A stretch of 64,000 nt of DNA from Procambarus clarkii (taxonomy: Eukaryota; Arthropoda; Malacostraca; Decapoda; Cambaridae): assembly GCF_040958095.1 (NCBI RefSeq), contig NC_091193.1, positions 25,875,832-25,939,831 on the forward strand. Direction: 5' to 3'. Below the pieces are notes generated by a model. The model was not told the DNA's origin. It saw only the letters and a list, made by a program, of their open reading frames with translations, and did not search any database. Shown here piece by piece: positions 48,566 through 64,000 of this stretch. Made by a program: the position numbers and the translations under genes. Each line of letters opens with the position of its first letter. Position 1 is the first letter of the stretch.

Positions 48566-48767
48566 CCAAATTAAAATATTCAAATGGGCAGATACAGTGG
48601 CCTCACTAATGAAGCCCATTTACCGAAAAATTCAGCTGGACTTCATCATTGTAGAAAGGTTGTTTTCAACTGAAAAACTTTCAGTGCCCACATACCAGAT
48701 AGAATCTCATACATTGAACAAGTTTCTTGTTGAAGATTTGTTCAATAAAATCAGTACTAGGCTATAA
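48566..48767 (+). other. Unrecognised open frame beside a MITE
   Basis: Directly right of the TTAA the frame reads NQIKIFKWADTVASLMKPIY, RKIQLDFIIVERLFSTEKLS and a 30-residue end to a stop at 48765. Protein-like but unknown to me. If real, the MITE interrupts it. Confidence 0.25.
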
Positions 48768-48949
48768 AAGTTCTCAATGCATTTATAATCAAATGCAAGA
48801 TATTTTTTATTGTATTAAAAAATGTTATAAACAGTTGACACATTTAAGTTACCTTTATCACTGGCAAACTACTGCAGCAGCTACCAAATGACAAGTCTTT
48901 GCTAGCATAGCACCTCCATACTAGGGCTATAAAACTAAGAATTAAATAT

Positions 48950-50450
48950 TTAATAGTCATCCTACGCTGGACGTGTCCTAGTGAATTTATATCCATTTTA
49001 TAGCACGGCGACCAAAACTGAACTGCATAATCTAAATGCTGCCTAACCAGAGCAAGATATAACTGACCACAACCACCACTAGGTGTCTTATTACTAACGC
49101 TTCTATTAATAAATCCCAGTGTTCTATGCGTCTTATTACGAACATTTTTGCATCAATTTTTTGGTTTTAAATTCTTACTAATCATAACTCCCAGATACCT
49201 TTTGCAATCCGACATCAAAATCGACACCATCTAGCTCGTATCTTGTAGCTATATCATTACCTAGTCTCAAAACCTTACTTACATTTGTTAGCATTAAACT
49301 GCATCTGCAAATTTTTTGACCATTTCAAAACCCCATTTAGTTCACCTTGAAGTGATAGCGAGTCTTTTTCCATGTTTATTTCCATCCTAATTTTTGTATC
49401 GTTGGCAAATATTGCTGCTCAAACCTGAATCAATCATTTATATATATAATGAATAACAGAAGTCCCAGCCTTGAGGCACTCCACTTACAACATTTTCCAA
49501 CTCTAACTTAACCCCATTTATACCGTTTCCTCTAGTATAGCCCTGCCATAATCTAACTTAATACAGCACCCCCAATACCATGATCCTATCTTTTTAATCA
49601 GTCATGTGGCACTAACAAAAGCTTTGCTAAAGTCAAGGTACACAACATTACAAAACGTACCACTATCAACTGCCTCAACTATGTTGGAATAAAATGATAG
49701 CAAATTTGTTAAATATGAACAGCCATTTGTAAAACCATGTTGTGAATCATTTATTAATTTATGTTTTTTAAGATGAAGACAAATGGCATTTGCAATTTTC
49801 GTTTAAGTAACTTAGCTACATTAGACGTTTAGCTAATCGGCAGATAGGAGATAGATCACTCAAGTCAAACTTTCTTGATAACTGGAACCACAGTAGCAAC
49901 CTTCCACGACTCTTGGCACTGCTTGACTTTAATGATTTAATGACTACCATAAACTATGGTAGAGAATGGCTCTCAAAGCTCCTCTTTGCATTCTTTAAGC
50001 ACCCTGGCAAACACTTCATCCGGCCCTGGGGATTTCTTTAACTTTAGTTTCACTATTTGTTTAATAACATCCTCTTTGGTAACTGCTAAACTAGTCAACC
50101 TGTTCTCTTTTCCACCCATAGAAAAGGCATAATGTTCAGCTGATTATTAAATACGCTACTCATATCTTCTGCGTTACCAGTTATTTGATCTGTCTCGGTT
50201 TTTAATGGACCTATCCTTTCCCTAATCTTTGTTTGTTATAACTGAAAAAACTTTAGGATTTGCCTTTGCTTACCCTGCTATGCGAACTTCATAGCTTCTT
50301 TTTGCCCCTCTCTTATTTCTTTTCTAACCAGTTGAACAAATTCTTGTTCTAAACTGACTTCCCCATTCTTAATCCTTTGTACCAAGCTCTCTTTCTCCCT
50401 ACAAGGTTCTTCAGATCCTTTGTTATCCATTTTGGGTCATTATTATTCAA
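48950..50450 (-). mobile_element. Decayed CR1/L2-like LINE
   Basis: On the minus strand, fragments such as MQFNANKCK, ATRYELDGVDFDVG, KTHRTLGFINRSVSNKTPSG and GQLYLALVRQHLDYAVQFWS appear in changing frames. These are the post-palm regions of CR1/L2 RTs. Upstream remnants reach 50450. Confidence 0.6.
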
Positions 50451-50454
50451 TCTT

Positions 50455-51265
50455 AGGAGGCCAGCAAGAGACTACAAGATGACCTGGACAGACTGAAGAA
50501 ATGGTTCAACAAATGGCTACTAAAGTTTAACTCACTCAAGTGTAAAGTGATGAAAATAGGTGTAGGGAGCAGGAGGCAAAACACAAGTTAACAGAAGAAA
50601 TCCTTGAGAAAGACCTGGGAGGTTGATATCATGCCAGATCTGTCCCCTGAAGCCCACATCAAAAAAATAACATCAGCAGCATATGCAAGGGCTGGAAAAT
50701 TTAAAAATTGCCTTCAGAAACTTGTGTAAAGTAGCATTCACAACCTTGTATACCTCACAGGTCAGACTAATACTGGAGTATAGTGTGGAATCCATATTAG
50801 TCAAGACAGAATGAAATTAGAAAAAGTTCAGGAGGTATGCAACCAGTCTAGTCCCCCAAGTTAAGCAGTATGAGCAACAAGTAAGGATTACTGGAACTAA
50901 ACGTCACCACACTGGAAAAAAAAAAAGTTAGGGGGAGACATGCTCACTGCCTATAAAATTATCAGGAATTGACAGGGGCAGATAAAGAAACTACTTAGCA
51001 TGGGTGGTACGTGAACAAGGTTGGATGGGGGGGACAGGTGAAAACTTAGTACCCAAATGAGCTACAGGGATGCCAGAAAGAACTTTCAGTGTCAGTAGTT
51101 AACAAATGGAATGCATTAGGATATTATGTGGTGGTGGCAGACTCCATATACAGTTTCAAATGTCGATATGATAGAGCCCAGTAGGTTCAGGAATCTGTAC
51201 CAGCTGATAGGTGGGACCAAAGCTGAAGCTCAACCCCTGCAAGCACAACTAGACAATTACAAGTC
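50455..51265 (+). mobile_element. LINE 3' half, opposite orientation
   Basis: Broken frames carry SRRQQDDLDRLKKWFNKWLL KFN-like sequence, then VNKWNALG-type sequence and the GGTGGGACCAAAGC...CACAACTAGACAATTACA terminus. Same family as 301-775 and abutting the minus-strand LINE tail to head. Confidence 0.6.
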
Positions 51266-57414
<6,149 letters not shown>

Positions 57415-57820
57415 AGCACTATATCTGATCAGGAATAATATTCTGATATAATCTACCTCTTTGCAAAACAACTTTCCTAATTTTTTCAGCATCTTTGTTT
57501 ATTTTGCTTGGAGCTATGACATTACTTTTGAAGTTACAGATTTCTAGCATTAATCTGTCAATTCTGTGAATACCTGTTACTATTTTGTATGTAGTGACCA
57601 TATCCCCAATTTTTCTTGTATGTTCTCACTTTGGCATGTTTAAAACCTAGCTCTCCTCAGTTCAAGAAGCAATTTAGTTGAAAGTGTTTGAACCTTTTCT
57701 AATTTATTGATATGCTCCTTGAGCATATATATTGGGCACCATAACTGCCACATTCTAATTTTTGTCTTACAAGTGTTGTGAACAATTTTGTGATATTTCA
57801 ACATCAATGTATTTAATACA
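57415..57820 (-). mobile_element. CR1/jockey-like LINE fragment, old copy
   Basis: Complement of GDMVTTYKIVTGIHRID and the KxxINKLEKVQ segment, parallel to 24480-24740 but with many changes and a TATATAT insertion. Confidence 0.6.
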
Positions 57821-57824
57821 CACT

Positions 57825-58482
57825 TTTACGCGCGGAGCGCGAGCGCCACAGACTTCGACGTCATGCTCCCGGCAGTGCAGGCGAGCGTGCGGCGACACCG
57901 AAATGTGTAAACTCATTTCAGTTTTCTCACCTTAATTTTCGTGCTACATCGTTCGTTTTGGTATCAGTGTTCGCAATAGAATTCCCTACAGGTGTATATG
58001 TATATAATGTCCAAAAGCCCAGCGTGACTCCCTGCAGCAAAGCCCAAAGTTACCCGTGAACGAGCACCAATTGGTACACTGCAACCTAATGTGTATACTC
58101 GTTCAGTTTGATAACTTCAATTTTCGTGCTACGTCTTTCATTTTGGTATCAAATTGTTTGCAATATAAAGGTGCATATTTTAAAACTAGTCCCACATTAT
58201 AGCACAAATAGAATTTTAGCAAATATTTTAATTTTTGGACACTCATCATAAAATCATGTGTCTTTCCAGTGTTCTGACACCAATTTTCGTGTTGCATCTT
58301 TCAATTTGGTATCAAATTGTGCGCAATCTAAAGACGCTCATTTTAAAACCACTCCCAGATTGATCGGATAAAATGCTAATTTTTAATAAATATTTTAAAA
58401 TGTTGGACGCCACTCGCGTCCACGACTCTGACTCAAAGAGAAAAATTGAGGATGCCAGGGGTGTTCGAAGAGTGCGAAAGTG
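57825..58482 (+). mobile_element. piggyBac-like MITE (CACTTT family), copy 2
   Basis: Right end GAGTGCGAAAGTG followed by TTAA (58483-58486). The left end begins CACTTTTACGCGCGGAGC without an intact TTAA. Interior follows 47745-48561 (GGCGACACCGAAATGTGTAA, CAGGTGTATATGTATATAAT). Confidence 0.7.
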
Positions 58483-58490
58483 TTAATTAA

Positions 58491-59348
58491 CACTTTTGCC
58501 CGGGCATGACGCAATGCTGCGTCATCTGTTTACTGTCGGTAATCACGGGCATGACGCAATGCTGCGTCGTCCACTAAAATAATCGCCAAAAATCAGGTTT
58601 TTATCCAATTTTTGGGGGGACTGTTTGGTAACTGTCAACAAGGCGAATGCAATCTGTGACTACAATACAAACATGAAAGGTGTTGATCACTTTGACCAAA
58701 TGATCAAATATTATCACTTCATAAGGAAAACTCACAAATGGATGAAGAAAATGTCCTATTTTGTGCAAATGGCTATCTACAATGCTTATGTGATGTACAA
58801 CTACTACACAAAAAATACTAAACTATAATACTAAATATACTAAAATACTAAATACTAAACATTTGTGGGCAGGAATTGGGAGTGTAGCTGGAAAGCGTCT
58901 GGGCGCTCACTCGCGGTTAGTGCGTGGCCCGTCTTCAACTCGTCGGCGGGTGGAGCGTGACCAGGTTTTTTTTATTTTATATGCTAATATTCCTCTAGAG
59001 AATTCTATTGCGAACCCATTGATACCAAAATGAAAGACCTAGGACGAAAATTGAGGTGACCAGAGTGAAAAGAGTGAACACATTTTATCGCTTTTGTGCG
59101 CTCCTGGGTAACTCGTTCACACTTTGTTTGCTGCGGGTAATTAGCCGGGCTTTTGGAGTTTATATGCATTTAGTGCTGTAGAGAATTCTATTGCGAACAC
59201 AATGATACCAAATTTAATCTCGTATGACGAGAATTGAGGTGACAAAGTTGAAGAGTATACACTTTTCAGAATTAACGCACGCTCTTGTGAAACGCTGGGA
59301 CCCAAATTGCATAGTTAAGGGGTGGCGCGCTGGGTACCCCAAAGTGTT
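58491..59348 (+). mobile_element. piggyBac-like element with transposase remnant
   Basis: Starts after TTAA (58487-58490) with CACTTTTGCCCGGGC. Two palindromic boxes ATGACGCAATGCTGCGTCAT (58506-58525; one change at 58551-58570) lie just inside. The right end is CCCCAAAGTG followed by TTTAC, a damaged TTAA. It carries a piece of transposase (58625-58828). Confidence 0.6.
58625..58828 (+). pseudogene. piggyBac transposase fragment
   Basis: Reads ANAICDYNTNMKGVDHFDQM, IKYYHFIRKTHKWMKKMSYF and MAIYNAYVMYNYY. DYNxxMxGVDxxDQ is the signature of the last catalytic Asp region of piggyBac (DDE_Tnp_1_7) transposases, followed by the R-x4-W-x2-K helix. Only about 65 of some 550 residues remain. Confidence 0.8.
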
Positions 59349-60235
59349 TACAAAGATTTGCTACACGGTATTTACCTGTTAGGAAGCCATACTGTGTCCA
59401 TTGCCATGTAATGGTAAAGGATACAGGTACAGTATATGGAATCAGGTATAGAATTCTTCTCATTTACTTTTAATTATTTTCCTATTATTTTGACTACCAC
59501 TTGTCAATGATAAAAGGTCTATAATTTAGAGGGTATCCTCTGCTACTATTTTAGTATATTGGAAACTGTGCCTTTCACATAATGTATCTGCTAAAATTCC
59601 TATCAAATATAAACAAATTACACACAGTTTGTGAATATAAATATATACTGAGGACGGTACACATTACTGTACAGTCAAAATTTGCTATACTGTATACTAT
59701 TTTTTTTTAATAATTAATTTTGTTTAGCATTTGAAGAGCCATTTGGCTGAAACTGACGTTTAGGAGTACACATCCCCACCAATAGCTTACGTAAGAAAAT
59801 GTATTCAATTTATAATTGGCCCCAACTATGACAAACTTTGGGCAAATTATTTTTTTTTTTTGCTTAAAAGTAACTTTCAGCTTAATTTGTGAGCAATTCT
59901 TTTCAATCCAACATATTTACAACATTTCCAGTCCTATAGATGACTTTTTACAACTAGATATTGTATATTGAATATTTTTGAACATGAGAAATCAAAATTA
60001 GATGCCATGGCTTAGTGCAATAAATATAAAATGCTAAAATTTGAATTTAGGATTTTTTAAAACGTTGCCATTTTAAACTACCCCCCCCCCTCCCTCCTTT
60101 CCTATTTTATGAAGAACTTACCAGTTGCAGACCTTACCAATACTGTACCATTGTTAGTTTCATTGAAATTGAACAATAAACATTTTGTATTCCTTACTTG
60201 GCCTCTTAGCTTCCCATTGTTGGAGGAATGGAAGT
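59349..60235. other. Unassigned sequence
   Basis: 59460-59600 has a weak LINE-like phrase (CTACCACTTGTCAATGATAA). The rest is A/T-rich with a poly-C tract at 60082. No gene. Confidence 0.3.
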
Positions 60236-61290
60236 ACTGTAACCACGCGATTATCCAGGATTCGAACATCCGGAAAATGCCCTTATACGGCCAAAATCGT
60301 GACTGGACAAAGTTCTCAATATCCGGCCAAAATGGCCATGGGAGCCGGATAAAAGCTGGTTTAGCGGTATGAAAAATCCGAGCCGGTTATTGCTGTTGCC
60401 GATGTTACACTATCTGGACAGTCGGCCGGATAATCATTGAATTGTCCAGATATGAAAGCCATGGAGCGGGCCGTACCGTATTAATCCCATCTGGCCGTGG
60501 TTGGCTGGCTCGAGGCGCCATATGTGGCTGGCTCACCAGGGGGTGAGGTGGGCAAGTGGTGTTGGGAGGGTGGGAGGGGAGCGTTGGGAGGGACCACCTG
60601 GGTACAGGAATTACCACTAATTTTAGAATAATTCATCATAACCAAAAACAAATGAAATACTACTAATTATGTAATAACAAATATGTAAGTTTCCTAAACA
60701 CAATGTACACAGGCTGAAGTTTCATACAAAAATATTGTGAGTTTTTTCCTCCTGGCGGCCTACGTAATGTGCTATAGCTGCCCCAAGTGGACCCATCCAA
60801 CACTGGTCAACCCATGTGCTCCCATGCCTCTTGTTATACCACAGTGCCGCACCATTAGTGAAATATTTTTTTAAATAACTTTTATTTTCATAGTAACTTT
60901 GAACATTTTTGGCCAAGACTATGTCTGGTAGCAGCATCAATCGTTCTGGAGGTGGTAAGAGGAAGAAGGTTGTCCTAATAATTAAAGACAAGTTACGTGC
61001 TATACACCTCAACCAGTGAGGCGTCACAGGCAAGCCAAGCACCTTCAACCAGTGAGGCTTCAGCAGCTGGCAGTCAAAACTAACTTTGCTTAATGAACTG
61101 CACAGTAATTTTAAGTGTTAATTTTAGTGTTGTGTTAGTATAGGTTATGTAAATTGTTAAGAATTCTTAACTTCAAGATGTGTGGCATCAATCAAGAAGA
61201 CGAACACCAACAAGATAAGTTGAGGTTTCTAGTTGAATATTTAATAAATATATGTGGCAAGGCAATTCAAATTGTTGTTTGTAGTATAGA
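60236..61290 (+). mobile_element. pogo/jerky-like DNA transposon, internally deleted
   Basis: Left end CTGTAACCACGCGATTATCC with nested GGATTCGAACATCCGG and ATATCCGGCC boxes. A GC-rich region follows, then both ends of a transposase gene (60921-61083). The right end is not clearly visible. Confidence 0.55.
60921..61083 (+). pseudogene. pogo/jerky transposase N and C termini joined by deletion
   Basis: ATG at 60921 opens MSGSSINRSGGGKRKKVVLI IKDKLRAIHLNQ and then a stop; this is the CENP-B-type DNA-binding start. The other frame from 61015 gives SEASQASQAPSTSEASAAGS QN and a stop at 61081, a typical acidic/Ser-rich tail of these proteins. The whole middle, including the DDE domain, is missing and the frame is shifted at the joint. 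Confidence 0.6.
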
Positions 61291-61344
61291 AAAATAGTTG
61301 GAAATGGTCACTTGGACTTTTGGACTTTTTTTGCTTCAAAGGCT

Positions 61345-61345
61345 G

Positions 61346-61370
<25 letters not shown>
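61345..61370. repeat. Poly-T tract
   Basis: About 21 T in a row, at the edge of the inverted SINE tail. Confidence 0.9.
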
Positions 61371-61376
<6 letters not shown>

Positions 61377-61389
61377 GAGGCCCTTACAT

Positions 61390-61625
61390 TCTTTTAAAGC
61401 TACTAGCATGCATAGCATTTTGGGCAGGTCCTTTATCCTAATTTTCCCCAGAATATGAACCGCCAAATCGTTTAACAATCAGGTACCCATTCACTGCTGG
61501 GTGGGTGAACACAGGCTGAAGTTATGGATTGGCACCCAGTCAATCCTCCCCAGCCAGGATACAAACCAAGGTCAAAGCACTCGCGACTCACCGGGCAAGT
61601 GCTTTACCAGTGCACCACAGGGACT
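61390..61625 (-). mobile_element. tRNA-derived SINE, family 2, copy B
   Basis: Complement of copy A at 5505: tail module at 61390-61435, body with GGTACCCATTCACTGCTGGG, and head GGATACAAACCAAGGTCAAA ... CCAGTGCACCACAGGGACT. Orientation is opposite to copy A. Confidence 0.8.
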
Positions 61626-61734
61626 AATATTCACTGTATTCCGCAGTGAAGACATGACAATTTAGCACATTGCTCATTTCCTCCCAAATTATTAGTTTAG
61701 GTATTCAAGGTGGAGGTAGTCAAGAGCCACTGAC

Positions 61735-61890
61735 ATGTTCTTGCAGGTGCCGGACCAACCAGGCTGTAGTGGATATGTGGGCTGCTCCAAGCAGCCGCCT
61801 CTTTGACCAAGTTATCAAGTGACGACCTGGCTCCTGAGCATGGCCTCAGGCAGGGCTCGGAGATTAGAAGAACTGAAACACTCCAGGAAC
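61735..61890 (+). mobile_element. LINE 3' fragment
   Basis: CGGACCAACCAGGCTGTAGT, GATATGTGGGCTGCTCCAAG and the region after it match the QPGCxGYVG...SNSLVDQ end at 13000-13100. Short and frameshifted. Confidence 0.6.
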
Positions 61891-62455
61891 CCAGTAAGAG
61901 AGTGTACAAGCGAGGAAGTGCAAGTGACATGATGCTGTGCCACACTACACACCTCACAGCGCACTGCTGTTATGGCACTGCCAGGCACATGGGTCAGTGC
62001 CATTGATGGCTGTGAAAGAGGAAGTAGTAGCTAGCACTGCCATCAATAAAGTTCCTAATATTTGTTTCGTACATCCAAGCAGCCAATTATTACTGCATAA
62101 AATACAAATAAATGGTGCCATCATAAGAGGTGTCAATACATGATACAACAGCGCCAATAAAGCCAATGTGTTGAAATAAATGCTGAAAATTGTTTTATAA
62201 TTAATAATTATGTATACATGTATTTATCTATAGGTAAATGTGGAATTCACATTTTTTGTTTCTAATTTTGTTTTTTTCCATTTCAATCCAAGAGGTATTG
62301 ACCTAGAACTCACATTAGAGTACATATGCCTTGCAATATATATTTTAACCTACAAGAAAATTTACAAGTAGAACCAAAATTAATGTCAAGAACTTAAATT
62401 TCAATTATTTTTGTAAAACATTTCCTACCATTTCCTACCATGGAAATAAGGGGTG

Positions 62456-62708
62456 AGGGGCCTACGAGGGGCCTCGTAGCCTGGTGGATAGCGCGCAGGA
62501 CTCGTAATTCTGTGGCGCGGGTTCGATTCCCGCACGAGGCAGAAACAAATAAGCAAAGTTTCTTTCACCCTAAGTGCCCCTGTTACCTAGCAGTAAATAG
62601 GTACCTGGGAGTTAGTCAGCTGTCACGGGCTGCTTCCTGGGGGTGGAGGCCTGGTCGAGGACCGGGCCGCGGGGACACTAAAGCCCCGAATTCATCTCAA
62701 GATAACCA
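62456..62708 (+). mobile_element. tRNA-derived SINE, family 1, copy D
   Basis: tRNA-like head 62471-62541, then the common body (TTTCTTTCACCCTAAGTGCC, GGACCGGGCCGCGGGGACAC) and CATCTCAAGATAACC. It is the best-preserved of the four copies. The GTGTAACAAAA insert of copies B and C is absent, so A and D form one subfamily. Confidence 0.88.
62471..62541 (+). tRNA. tRNA-like SINE head (not an independent gene)
   Basis: A 71-nt near-cloverleaf: 7-bp acceptor stem GCCTCGT/ACGAGGC fully paired; anticodon stem CAGGA/TTCTG with loop CTCGTAA (anticodon CGT); T stem GCGGG/CCCGC with loop TTCGATT. The D arm is imperfect and one linker base is missing. The attached SINE body and tail show it is the pol III promoter head of a SINE. 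Confidence 0.4.
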
Positions 62709-62898
62709 TACCTACCTCCTACCAGAAGTTACTTTCATGCAAATTTTTGTGTTGTCCACCAAAGATACGAAGCTGCAATTTGTTTATCCAATATTAAGTG
62801 GGAAAAAGTAGTGCAAGGACTGCTTCCTGGGAGGTACAGAGCTTTTCACCGGGCATCGGCCATTTTGTCTGATTTTACTTTTCACATTCTGCGACAGA

Positions 62899-63010
62899 AA
62901 ATTGAATACCCATCACCTTACTTTGCCTATTATTCCCCTATCTTATTTCATGGGAAATTGAATACCCATCACCTTACTTTGCCTATTATTCCCCTATCTT
63001 ATTTCATGGG
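62899..63010. repeat. Perfect 56-bp tandem duplication
   Basis: Two identical 56-bp units, 62899-62954 and 62955-63010, beginning AAATTGAATACCCATCACCT. No difference between copies, so it is recent. Confidence 0.95.
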
Positions 63011-63807
63011 TTATCACTTCGTGGTCACATCAAATGATTTTGCTATGTACACATCTGCATTTTGTTTTTATTAATGCTTCCATGATTGCCAGTTGAGTAA
63101 TTGCAAAAAGGCATGATCTTCCCATTAAATCCATGATGACCTGCATTATGAAATGAATTTTTCTCCTTGAAACTGGATACAATTCCTTATCACTTTCAAA
63201 AGCTATTTGAGAGTGACCAGTATAGTTTTTAACCAAATCATTACCATCACCTTTACATAGTGCAGCTATACCTGCCGATTTAAGTACTTCTGGTACCTCC
63301 CGATTCCATGCTTTTTCGCCATACTAAACAGTACTCATGCTACTGGTACTGTACTTTGGCATTTCTTTACAAATATTGAACTCCAGACCCAGGACCGACT
63401 GCATGGGCAAATTTCACTTGCCGTCTGCTGTGCTCGTTAATACACACTGTATTGTCAGTTTTGAATATTCATCAAGCTGTCTGGATCTTCACTTCACTTA
63501 GATTTTGCATATTTTTGCCACTAATAAAGGCCTAATACAGGTGGAAGTACATGGTTTTTATTTTACAAATGTGAAAAAATACTTTTATTTCTTTTCTCAT
63601 AGCTTTCTGTTCCAATTGCATTTCCAGTCCATTGTCATTTCAGCTTCTATTTATTCAATCTCCCTGTTTAAATTTCAACTTGTTAATCTTTTGCAATGGT
63701 ACATACTGTATTTCAAGCAGATTTTGTATACTTCAGTAATCAATTATTTTTTCCTTGTAGGGAAGTTTTCACTCATGTCTTTACCATTAGGTGTTTGCAA
63801 GTTCTGT
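63011..63807. other. Unassigned sequence with weak LINE trace
   Basis: The complement of 63240-63310 reads like REVPEVLKSAGIAALCKGDG, resembling the segment before the RT core. Otherwise nothing recognised. Confidence 0.3.
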
Positions 63808-63811
63808 TTAA

Positions 63812-64000
63812 CCACTGCACTGCGCCAAATGACAAATGCTGTTCGCCCATTACTGTGCCAACCAGCAAAAGTATTTTTAATTTTTTCATACACAGTCGAA
63901 ATGCGCTCGTGGTAGGTTGTGTACGAAATGGACTCTTGGGACCTCCAGTGAGAGGCAGCCATCTTGGAAAAAGTTCCCAGAATGTCCTAGGGCTGCTGGC
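63812..64000 (+). mobile_element. piggyBac-like (CCACTG family), left end, cut by window edge
   Basis: TTAA at 63808-63811 then CCACTGCACTGCGCC. It follows 9916-10110 closely (GTTGTGTACGAAATGGACTC, CCAGTGAGAGGCAGCCATCT, CCTAGGGCTGCTGGC). May be a longer copy than the one at 9916; the rest lies outside. Confidence 0.75.

Noticed and set aside
59710-59742. Minus-strand ATGGCTCTTCAAATG reading MALQMLNK, a possible UBE2D exon 1
   Set aside because: Differs from MALKRI-x-K at key positions and the codon after the lysine is not followed by a GT splice donor.
62471-62541. Functional tRNA-Thr(CGT) gene
   Set aside because: The body and tail of a SINE are attached, the D arm is imperfect, and three other copies of the same unit exist in the window.

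Overview
This is a window of animal nuclear DNA, most likely from a decapod crustacean. A freshwater crayfish is my best guess, but that rests on the look of the repeats, not on a search. Supporting evidence: two split genes with arthropod-type sequence, arthropod-type telomere motif (TTAGG/CCTAA) inside interspersed repeats, long microsatellites (TA, TG), tRNA-derived SINEs with long conserved bodies, and a dense mix of non-LTR retrotransposons, piggyBac-like TTAA elements and Tigger/pogo elements. There are no operons, CRISPR arrays or prokaryotic signals.

Host genes. Only two host genes can be supported. FAM32A (spliceosomal exon-ligation factor, 113 aa) lies on the + strand in three exons (4680-4753, 7542-7686, 21295-21417), with a poly(A) signal at 21494. 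Its second intron is 13.6 kb and full of transposons. A UBE2D/effete class ubiquitin-conjugating enzyme lies on the - strand (exons 52855-52682, 47611-47506, 41391-41252). Only the first eight codons are missing, and they are expected beyond 52855 or outside the window. The two genes converge, with about 20 kb of repeats between their coding ends.

Layout. 1-2.4 kb: LINE 3' ends and a SINE. 2.4-4.6 kb: short repeat modules and unassigned sequence. 4.7-21.4 kb: FAM32A, whose introns hold two SINE families, two Tigger copies (one carrying a solo LTR), LINE pseudogenes and three near-complete piggyBac-like elements. 21.5-31.3 kb: successive LINE remnants, including a CR1/jockey-like reverse transcriptase and a decayed gag-like ORF1. 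31.3-35.4 kb: an array of nine ~390-bp terminal-inverted-repeat units, each carrying inverted telomere-type repeats and separated by (TA)n. 35.4-37.5 kb: half of one piggyBac-like element and a complete second one. 41.2-52.9 kb: UBE2D, whose last intron carries a LINE (reverse transcriptase) interrupted by a 2.1-kb ORF1-only retroposon with an exact 14-bp target-site duplication. 53-64 kb: upstream intron or flank with piggyBac-like, pogo-like, SINE and LINE copies.

The most interesting structures are the telomere-motif MITE array, the intact ORF1-only retroposon, and the recurring palindromic boxes just inside the ends of several piggyBac-like families. All family names for repeats come from motif reading and would need a repeat-library search to confirm.
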